NCBI RefSeq assembly: GCF_013618475.1
Contig: NZ_JABJVN010000001.1
Location: 1-64,000 of the forward strand
Origin: Saccharibacillus deserti
GTDB taxonomy: Bacteria > Bacillota > Bacilli > Paenibacillales > Paenibacillaceae
DNA: 64,000 nucleotides
Direction: 5' to 3'
The position numbers were made by a program, and so were the translations under genes. The notes under the pieces were generated by a model. That model worked only from the letters and a program-made list of their open reading frames with translations. It was not told the origin of the DNA and searched no databases. Every line of letters starts with the position of its first letter. Positions within the stretch are counted from its first letter, which is position 1. This document shows positions 59,036 through 64,000 of this stretch, one piece after another.

Positions 59036-59209
59036 GATGACTTTTCCCCCAGAACGATATATTGAAATACCTGCTTTAGCGCGGTTCACGAGCAAAGCGA
59101 AAACTCGTGATGCCACCGAAATAAAGATGAAACGAGGTAGCGGATTGTGCTTTCGCCCCTCGCGGCAGCCGTTTATTCCGGGAACGGCTCCAGCTCAACA
59201 AATAAGCTA
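59036..59209 (-). promoter_or_regulatory. structured leader of ilvD, possible attenuator
   Basis: The minus-strand leader can form AGCCGTT/AACGGCT, then CGAGG/CCTCG. Next, ACGAG (part of CACGAG at about 59102-59107) can pair either with upstream CTCGT or with downstream CTCGTG. The sequence GGTGGCATCACGAG resembles a T-box core, but no T-run, AGAGA motif or specifier is clear, and TGGC would not fit A73 of Ile, Leu or Val tRNA. Confidence 0.4.
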
Positions 59210-59224
59210 AATTTTCTAAACAGT
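59210..59224. promoter_or_regulatory. CodY-like box at the ilvD promoter
   Basis: AATTTTCTAAACAGT matches the CodY consensus AATTTTCWGAAAATT at 12 of 15 positions. It abuts the predicted ilvD -10, and ilvD is a known CodY target in Bacillus. Confidence 0.55.
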
Positions 59225-59250
59225 CTAACACATGCCGTTACTTTTTTCTA
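59222..59250 (-). promoter_or_regulatory. candidate promoter of ilvD
   Basis: Minus strand: -35 TAGAAA (59245-59250), 17-base spacer, -10 TAGACT (59222-59227). Each hexamer is a moderate match; the site lies after the upstream terminator and before the leader. Confidence 0.5.
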
Positions 59251-59286
59251 GCAAAGGACAAAAAAATGGAGCTTCCTTTATTTGGA

Positions 59287-59363
59287 CACGCAAAAAAGCG
59301 CGCCCAGGCGAAAGAGCCGAACACGCTGACAGACTTCGTTTCGGCTCTTTCGCTTGGCGCGCG
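59287..59363 (-). terminator. terminator after the GsiB-like gene
   Basis: Long stem on the minus strand: GCGCGCC, then GCGAAAGAGCCGA, pair across a loop with TCGGCTCTTTCGC and GGGCGCGC, followed by six T. It separates the KGG-repeat gene from ilvD. Confidence 0.88.
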
Positions 59364-59403
59364 GGGAATAACGGCATGGGCGAGAGGCAGCCCTGAATGC
59401 GGG

Positions 59404-59655
59404 TTACTTCTGGCCGCCTTTGCGTCCGATTTCGCGATAAAAGTCTTTGTCGTGGGAGTTGGAAGTCGCTTCTCCGCCTTTGCGGCCGATTTCCTGATAG
59501 AACTCCCGGCTGTGCGATTTCGCCGTGGCTTTGCCGCCTTTGCGTCCGATTTCTTGGTAGAACTCCCGGCTGTGTTTCTTGGCCGTAGCTTCTCCACCCA
59601 TACGACCGGCTTCTTCGCGACTCATTTTCTTGTTGCCCGACTGACTGTTTGTCAT
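59404..59655 (-). CDS. gsiB: KGG-repeat general stress protein (GsiB-like)
   Basis: The 83-residue hydrophilic protein starts MTNSQSGNKKMSREEAGRMG, then has three ~20-residue repeats of the form HSREFYQEIGRKGG-ATxx. This is the pattern of B. subtilis GsiB, a LEA-like desiccation/glucose-starvation protein. The repeats are also visible at DNA level (about 59410-59600). ATG 59655 follows GAGGAG at correct spacing. A sigma-B-like promoter lies upstream. Repeat number is lower than the five reported for B. subtilis. Confidence 0.92.
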   Translation of the reverse strand: MTNSQSGNKKMSREEAGRMGGEATAKKHSREFYQEIGRKGGKATAKSHSREFYQEIGRKGGEATSNSHDKDFYREIGRKGGQK

Positions 59656-59699
59656 CTCAATCACTCCTCAGTAGTTGTTTTTGCCGCGTGCACCAACTA

Positions 59700-59726
59700 T
59701 TTACCACCGCCATTTTCCAATGAAAC
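59700..59726 (-). promoter_or_regulatory. sigma-B-like promoter of the GsiB-like gene
   Basis: Minus strand: GTTTCA (59721-59726), then TGGTAA after 14 bases (or GGTAAA after 15, 59700-59705). Weaker than the catalase promoter but at the right distance from the start codon. Confidence 0.4.
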
Positions 59727-60088
59727 GCCGAGCAAGCTTGAAAAAGCCCTACCTGGGTAGGTTTTCTTTCCAAATCCTTGCAGCGGCGCGGTCTAAAAAA
59801 TTTTTGGTTTTTTTGCTTATTTTCTTATTTGCGGCCGATCGGAGTTGCAATCCTTGCGGAACAAGCCCGCAGCCTCCGTTTTCGCCCACGGATCAGTCTT
59901 TTAATTATTGAAGAATTTGTTTAAAAAATCGAAAATGAACGTTCTTATCGGTGCTTTTCGGTTTTTTTCATTGACACCGCAAAAGCGTTTGACGCACAAT
60001 GAAAGCGAGTACAGCGGCGTGAATAAGTACCTACAAACGTTCGGCCGTATTTGCCGCAGAAGGCCGGAAGCGGAGAGGGATGAGCGGA
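59727..60088. other. divergent intergenic region before the KDPG aldolase gene
   Basis: A/T-rich region without a recognisable gene. A small stem (CCTACC/GGGTAGG, about 59749-59762) precedes a plus-strand T-run. At 59971-60000 a promoter reads TTGACA, 18-base spacer, CACAAT, placed to drive the aldolase gene. Confidence 0.6.
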
Positions 60089-60757
60089 ATGAAGAAAATC
60101 AAGGTGCTGCAGCGAATTATGGACTGCGGCGTGGTGGCGGTTCTGCGCGGGGATTCGCCGGACCAGGTGGTGGAAATGGCCGAACAGGCGATTGCCGGAG
60201 GCGTCAAGATTATCGAGGTCACGATGACGGTGCCGAACGCGCTTCAAGCGATCGAACGTCTCAGCCGTATTTACAGTCCGGAAGCGCCGATCGACTCGGA
60301 TCGTTTTGCCGTGATCGGAGCGGGAACGGTATTGGAGCCGCATACGGCGCGTATGGCTATTATGGCGGGTTCCCAGTTTGTCGTGTCCCCCGCCTTGAAC
60401 GAAGATACCGTCAAGCTGTGCAATTTGTATCGGATTCCGGTGATGCCGGGAATCGTCACGATCGCCGAGCTGCTTAAAGGGTTGGAATTGGGCGCCGATG
60501 TCATGAAACTTTTCCCGGGAAATATGTTCGAGCCTTCGATTATCAAAACGTTCAAAGGACCGGTCCCGCAGGCGAATCTGATGCCGACCGGCGGAGTCTC
60601 CGTAGCGAACCTGGGAGAATGGATCGAAGCCGGGGCGGTTGCGGTAGGGATCGGTTCCGATCTGACCAGCGAAGCGCTGAAGACCGGCGATATGACCAAG
60701 GTTCGCGAGAAAGCGGCGCAGTACGCCGAAGCCTACCGCCAGGCCCGCAGCCGCTAG
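60089..60757 (+). CDS. eda: bifunctional KDPG/KHG aldolase
   Basis: Class I aldolase splitting 2-keto-3-deoxy-6-phosphogluconate to pyruvate and glyceraldehyde 3-phosphate (sugar-acid catabolism). The 222 residues form a TIM barrel with GVVAVLRGDSP (near 13-23), the general-base glutamate in IIEVTMTVPNA, the Schiff-base lysine in ADVMKLFPGN (near 133-142) and MPTGGVS. I chose ATG 60089 (homologues start MKK), ten bases after GAGAGGG; ATG 60080 is the alternative. No kdgK or uronate genes adjoin. Confidence 0.92.
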   Translation: MKKIKVLQRIMDCGVVAVLRGDSPDQVVEMAEQAIAGGVKIIEVTMTVPNALQAIERLSRIYSPEAPIDSDRFAVIGAGTVLEPHTARMAIMAGSQFVVSPALNEDTVKLCNLYRIPVMPGIVTIAELLKGLELGADVMKLFPGNMFEPSIIKTFKGPVPQANLMPTGGVSVANLGEWIEAGAVAVGIGSDLTSEALKTGDMTKVREKAAQYAEAYRQARSR

Positions 60758-60788
60758 GTACGGATTTCGATTCTTCCGGACCCGGCTG

Positions 60789-60829
60789 AAGCCCGCACGG
60801 ATTCCTCGGTTTGGAAGTGCGGGCTTTTT
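60789..60829 (+). terminator. terminator after the aldolase gene
   Basis: AAGCCCGCAC (60789-60798) pairs with 60817-60826, followed by TTT. Confidence 0.85.
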
Positions 60830-60857
60830 GCATGCGCAGAATTATCCGCGGGAGGCT

Positions 60858-60886
60858 TTGCCGGGACTGCGGCGTTTCTTTATAAT
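60858..60886 (+). promoter_or_regulatory. promoter of the hydrolase-phosphatase-sirtuin operon
   Basis: -35 TTGCCG (60858-60863), 17-base spacer, perfect -10 TATAAT (60881-60886), ~35 bases before the start codon. Confidence 0.8.
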
Positions 60887-60922
60887 GGTACGGGGAAAGC
60901 CATAGAAGGGTAAGGAGGAAGC

Positions 60923-61762
60923 ATGATGCTGACGGGAACAAGATCGCCGATCCGGCCGTTCGAAACCGGAAAACGAAAAGGAAACAAAAGCGGAAGGAAT
61001 CCGCGCGGCAAGAAACGCCTGGTCCTGACGATTGTGATTGTGCTGCTGATTGCTCTGATCGCCGCGGCCGTCGTGTACGTAAGTACGCCTTACGGCCCTT
61101 CCGCAGAAGCGCAGGCCGCTCTGAAAGGGGACGCCGCCGTTGCGGTGTCTCAGACGGACGATTGGATCGAGTTCGAACCGGTGGAAGGCGAAACGGCCAA
61201 GCAGCCGGGGGTTATTTTCTATCCGGGAGGCCGGGTCAAAGCGGAAGCTTACGCCGCATTCGCCCGCGATTTGGCAGAGACCGGACGGCATGTGTTTATT
61301 GCGAAGATGCCATTGAACTTCGCGTTTCTGGGACAAAACGAAGCGGAGAAAATCGCGGAAAAGTATCCGGATGAAACGTTTGCGATCGGCGGACATTCGT
61401 TGGGAGGGTCTTTTGCGGCACGTTACGCGGCTGAGCATCCCAAAGAAACTGCCGGGATCTTTTTCCTGGCTTCCTACGCGGAAAGCAAAGGCGATCTCAG
61501 CGCTGCGCAGATGCCGGCTTTGTCGATTACGGCATCCGGCGACGACGTGCTGAATCGGGAAAAGTATGCGGAAGGACGCAAATATCTGCCGGCCGATGCT
61601 CAGTACGAAGTGATAAAAGGCGGCAACCATGGTCAATTCGGCAGCTACGGCGACCAGGGAGGCGACGGGAAAGCTTCGATCTCCGGGGCGAAGCAGCGGG
61701 AACAAACGGTGGCTTTGATCTCGGCTTGGCTGGATGCCATACCGGCTTCCGGAGCCAAATAG
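60923..61762 (+). CDS. membrane-anchored alpha/beta hydrolase
   Basis: A 279-residue protein with a basic N-terminus, one transmembrane segment (about 33-54) and an extracellular alpha/beta-hydrolase domain. Nucleophile serine in GGHSLGGSF (near 155), acid in ASGDDVLN (near 206) and histidine in KGGNHGQFG (near 233) make a complete triad. YPGGRVKAEAYA near the start supplies the oxyanion hole. The substrate is unknown; the family contains exported esterases. TAAGGAGG precedes the ATG; a second ATG follows directly. Confidence 0.86.
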   Translation: MMLTGTRSPIRPFETGKRKGNKSGRNPRGKKRLVLTIVIVLLIALIAAAVVYVSTPYGPSAEAQAALKGDAAVAVSQTDDWIEFEPVEGETAKQPGVIFYPGGRVKAEAYAAFARDLAETGRHVFIAKMPLNFAFLGQNEAEKIAEKYPDETFAIGGHSLGGSFAARYAAEHPKETAGIFFLASYAESKGDLSAAQMPALSITASGDDVLNREKYAEGRKYLPADAQYEVIKGGNHGQFGSYGDQGGDGKASISGAKQREQTVALISAWLDAIPASGAK

Positions 61763-61772
61763 GAGGAAGCGT

Positions 61773-62546
61773 ATGGCATTTCTGACGGTTCAAGAACGCT
61801 CCTATGCCTGCGAGGCGCTGATCTTCGACAAAGACGGCACGCTGCTCGATTTTATGGAGCTGTGGGGCCGCTGGGCCGACGAGATGCTCCGGCAGACCGA
61901 GGAGAAGCTGACCGCCGCCGGAGGGCAATGGACCGGCAGTGCGGAGCGGGCATTCGGCATTGTGCGAGCACCGGATGGGCGCATCGCCGATTATGATCGC
62001 AGCGGACCGCTGGCGCTCGCGACCGCCGAAGAAATGACGGGGGTTCTGGCCTGGCAGCTGTACGGGGCCGGGATTCCCTGGCATCAAAGCGTGGACGCGG
62101 TGCGGGGATTCGCCGCCTCCGCGGAAGAGACGATGGAGCGGGAACGCCCCGTGCGTCCGTTGCCGGGTCTGGTCGCGAAGCTTGAACAAGCCCGGGCCGC
62201 CGGGATGCGGATTGCCGCGGCAACGTCGGACACGACGGAGTCCGCACTCCGGCATCTGCGCTGGGCCGGCCTGGACGGATGGTTTGATTCCGTCCAAGGG
62301 CGGGACCGGGTGCTTGAAGGCAAGCCGGCGCCGGATTTGGTGCACGAGGCCTGCAGGCGCCTCGGCGTGGAACCGGCGCAGGCGATTGTGATCGGCGACG
62401 GCGGCGCCGATATGGAGATGGCGAGGCGCGCGGGTGCTGCGCTGGCTATCGGCATCGCGCCGAACGGAGGACCCCGCGGTCATCTGTCGGCGGCGGACTA
62501 TGTGGTCGGCGGGTACGACGAACTGGAAATCGCCGCCGGGAAATAA
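61773..62546 (+). CDS. HAD family hydrolase (phosphatase)
   Basis: A 257-residue cytosolic phosphatase of the haloacid dehalogenase superfamily. Motif I is FDKDGTLLD (near 18-26), the helical cap covers about 30-125, motif II is AATSDTTES, and motifs III/IV are GKPAPDLV and IGDGGADMEMA (near 209-219). The small-molecule substrate cannot be predicted. AGGAGGAAGC precedes ATG 61773, 10 bases after the hydrolase gene, so they form an operon. Confidence 0.9.
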   Translation: MAFLTVQERSYACEALIFDKDGTLLDFMELWGRWADEMLRQTEEKLTAAGGQWTGSAERAFGIVRAPDGRIADYDRSGPLALATAEEMTGVLAWQLYGAGIPWHQSVDAVRGFAASAEETMERERPVRPLPGLVAKLEQARAAGMRIAAATSDTTESALRHLRWAGLDGWFDSVQGRDRVLEGKPAPDLVHEACRRLGVEPAQAIVIGDGGADMEMARRAGAALAIGIAPNGGPRGHLSAADYVVGGYDELEIAAGK

Positions 62547-62566
62547 GAAGCGGAGGAGGAAGGCAT

Positions 62567-63319
62567 ATGGAGAAAGACGGCGCGGAAGTGCTGGCAGAGT
62601 GGATCGAAGCGGCGCGGCGGATCGTATTTTTCGGCGGTGCGGGAACTTCGACGGAAAGCGGCATTCCCGATTTTCGTTCGGCGGGGGGATTGTACGAAAC
62701 GGAAGACCGCGAGTTTCCCTATCCGCCCGAAGACATGCTGAGCCGGGAGTTTTTTTACCGGAAGCCGGAAATGTTCTATGACTTTTACCGCAAAAGGATG
62801 GTATACCGGGAAGCGCAGCCCAATGCCATGCACAAGCTGCTTGCCGATCTGGAGCAGGCCGGCCGGCTGAACGCGGTCATCACCCAGAATATCGACGGCC
62901 TGCACCAGAAAGCGGGCAGTCGGCGCGTATTGGAAGTGCACGGTTCGGTACTGCGGAATACGTGTACGCAGTGCGGGGCGGTCTACGGACTGGAAGCGGT
63001 AATGGACAGTACGGGGATTCCCTGCTGCACCGCCTGCGGCGGAACGCTCAAACCGAACGTGGTGCTGTACGGCGAAGTCCTGGACTCAAGCGTGATGGAA
63101 GCCGCGATGCAGGCGATCCAAGAAGCGGATCTGATGCTCGTCGGCGGAACTTCGCTTACGGTCCAGCCCGCTGCCAGTCTGGTCGGCATGTTCGACGGCG
63201 GGCACCTGGCCCTGTTGAACCGTACGGCGACTCCTTACGACAGCCATGCGGATCTGTTGATCTCGGAACCTATGGGAGCGGTCGCCGAAAAGGTGCGCCG
63301 TCTGCTCGGATATGCCTGA
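62567..63319 (+). CDS. NAD-dependent protein deacylase (sirtuin)
   Basis: A 250-residue Sir2-family enzyme removing acyl groups from lysine. NAD-binding GAGTSTESGIPDFRS (near 24-38), TQNIDGLHQKAGS (near 106-118), catalytic histidine in EVHGSV (near 125) and zinc ligands in CTQC and CTAC are all present, followed by NVVLYGE. It lacks an evident Y/R pair defining strict desuccinylases, so deacetylation is likeliest. GGAGGAGG lies before the ATG; third gene of the operon. Confidence 0.94.
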   Translation: MEKDGAEVLAEWIEAARRIVFFGGAGTSTESGIPDFRSAGGLYETEDREFPYPPEDMLSREFFYRKPEMFYDFYRKRMVYREAQPNAMHKLLADLEQAGRLNAVITQNIDGLHQKAGSRRVLEVHGSVLRNTCTQCGAVYGLEAVMDSTGIPCCTACGGTLKPNVVLYGEVLDSSVMEAAMQAIQEADLMLVGGTSLTVQPAASLVGMFDGGHLALLNRTATPYDSHADLLISEPMGAVAEKVRRLLGYA

Positions 63320-63361
63320 TATCAGCCTCATGCAGGATAGGGACAAGATGTAATCGTTTTC

Positions 63362-63390
63362 TTGCCAAGCGGCAAACCCGGCGCTAAGAT
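63362..63390 (+). promoter_or_regulatory. promoter of the aldo-keto reductase gene
   Basis: -35 TTGCCA (63362-63367), 17-base spacer, -10 TAAGAT (63385-63390), ~37 bases before the start codon. Confidence 0.65.
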
Positions 63391-63426
63391 GGAAGCAAGC
63401 TTGAAACGAAAGGATGGAGAAAATCG

Positions 63427-64000
63427 ATGGAATACAAGGCGAGCGGAGAACGTTACGACCAAATGAAATATAACCGCAGCGGGCGGTCGGGGCTTAAGCT
63501 TCCGGCGATCTCGCTCGGGTTGTGGCATAACTTCGGCGGCGTCGACGCCTACGAGAACGGACGAAGCATCGTGCACCGGGCGTTCGATCTGGGGATCACC
63601 CATTTCGATCTGGCGAACAATTACGGACCGCCGCCGGGATCGGCCGAAGAGATGTTCGGCCGCATGCTGTCGACGGATCTTAAGGCATACCGCGACGAAC
63701 TGATCGTTTCGACCAAAGCCGGCTATTACATGTGGCCCGGGCCTTACGGCGAATGGGGATCGCGGAAATATCTGGTCTCCAGCCTGGATCAGAGCCTGAA
63801 GCGTCTCGGACTGGATTATGTCGATATTTTCTATCATCACCGTCCGGATCCCGATACGCCGCTCGAAGAAACGATGATGGCACTCGATCATATCGTCCGT
63901 TCCGGCAAAGCGCTGTACATAGGCGTGTCCAATTACTCGGCGGAGCAGACCCGCGAAGCGGTGGCTATCCTCAAAGACCTTGGTACGCCGCTTACGATCC
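63427..64000 (+). CDS. aldo-keto reductase, YghZ-like (3' end outside window)
   Basis: An open frame runs from ATG 63427 (AAAGGATGGAG upstream) to the window edge, giving 191 residues. The AKR tetrad is visible: the aspartate in THFDLANNYG, the tyrosine in the same motif, lysine in VSTKAGYY and histidine in FYHHRPDP. LANNYGPPPGSAEEMFGR is characteristic of the L-glyceraldehyde 3-phosphate reductase (YghZ/GpR) group of AKR14. The C-terminal ~130 residues lie beyond the window. Confidence 0.9.
   Translation, partial: MEYKASGERYDQMKYNRSGRSGLKLPAISLGLWHNFGGVDAYENGRSIVHRAFDLGITHFDLANNYGPPPGSAEEMFGRMLSTDLKAYRDELIVSTKAGYYMWPGPYGEWGSRKYLVSSLDQSLKRLGLDYVDIFYHHRPDPDTPLEETMMALDHIVRSGKALYIGVSNYSAEQTREAVAILKDLGTPLTI

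Noticed and set aside
59100-59185. Lysine-type riboswitch on the plus strand
   Set aside because: GAGGTAGCG looked similar to the lysine motif, but the remaining conserved elements are absent and no gene follows on that strand for 900 bases.
59266-59760. 164-codon frame opposite the GsiB-like gene
   Set aside because: Antisense to an evident KGG-repeat protein and spans that gene's terminator; no ribosome-binding site.

Overview
This window is a chromosomal housekeeping segment of an endospore-forming member of the Bacillota. It fits best with Paenibacillaceae (Paenibacillus or Saccharibacillus type); that is an inference from gene content, gene order and a moderately GC-rich base composition, not from a database search. 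Supporting signs are a FapR-type operator at fabH, T-box leaders before hisS-aspS and alaS, a SpoIID-family protein inside the ruvCAB-queA-tgt-yajC block, CymR/IscS/MnmA, IreB-YqgF-DUF1292, and the order recJ-apt-relA-dtd-hisS-aspS-tcdA-rarA that is known from Bacillus. No phage, insertion sequence, CRISPR array or defence island is visible.

Layout. 1-1060: 3' end of an rRNA operon (23S, 5S, terminator). 1174-3497: fabH (minus strand) with its operator, then a beta-hydroxyacid dehydrogenase. 3740-4466: a six-gene tRNA operon (Glu, Val, fMet, Asp, Gly, Arg). 4556-11779: Holliday-junction genes ruvCAB, a SpoIID-like protein, queuosine genes queA-tgt, and yajC. 11890-17179: an ArsB/NhaD-type permease, comN, secD-secF and a cation diffusion transporter. 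17205-26845: recJ-apt, then an inserted khtTU-like K+ efflux pair and a divergent uracil permease, then relA-dtd. 27006-28198: stress-type genes and a short orphan transcription unit. 28262-36772: T-box, hisS-aspS, tcdA, helD, rarA. 37056-41746: LCP protein, mnmA (minus strand), cymR-iscS, a small zinc-ribbon protein. 41839-49848: T-box, alaS, ireB, yqgF, two DUF1292 genes, mltG, trhP1-trhP2. 50104-57157: chemoreceptor, catalase, AI-2E-family permease, polysaccharide deacetylase. 57350-59655: ilvD and a GsiB-like KGG-repeat protein. 60089-64000: KDPG aldolase, an alpha/beta hydrolase, a HAD phosphatase, a sirtuin and the start of an aldo-keto reductase.

How the genes work together. Translation and tRNA biology dominate: tRNA genes, three aminoacyl-tRNA synthetases under tRNA-sensing leaders, and modification enzymes for tRNA positions 34 and 37 (QueA, Tgt, MnmA with IscS, TcdA, TrhP1/P2), plus Dtd. 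Recombination and replication-stress functions (RuvCAB, RecJ, RarA, YqgF) form a second theme. Several regulatory signals can be read directly: the FapR palindrome over the fabH -10, an Asp-specific T-box on hisS-aspS, an Ala-specific T-box on alaS, a CodY-like box with a switch-like leader at ilvD, and sigma-B-like promoters in front of catalase, a Gsp18/PfpI protein and the GsiB homologue.

No clearly new multi-gene system was found. The most interesting items are regulatory: the sigma-B-like promoter set, the ilvD leader, the orphan promoter-terminator unit at 28080-28198, the long inverted repeat after fabH, and two unidentified structured RNA regions (36849-37055 and 41389-41455). Unusual proteins are a SecD with a roughly 90-residue low-complexity insert and a chemoreceptor with a basic cytoplasmic extension of about 120 residues.
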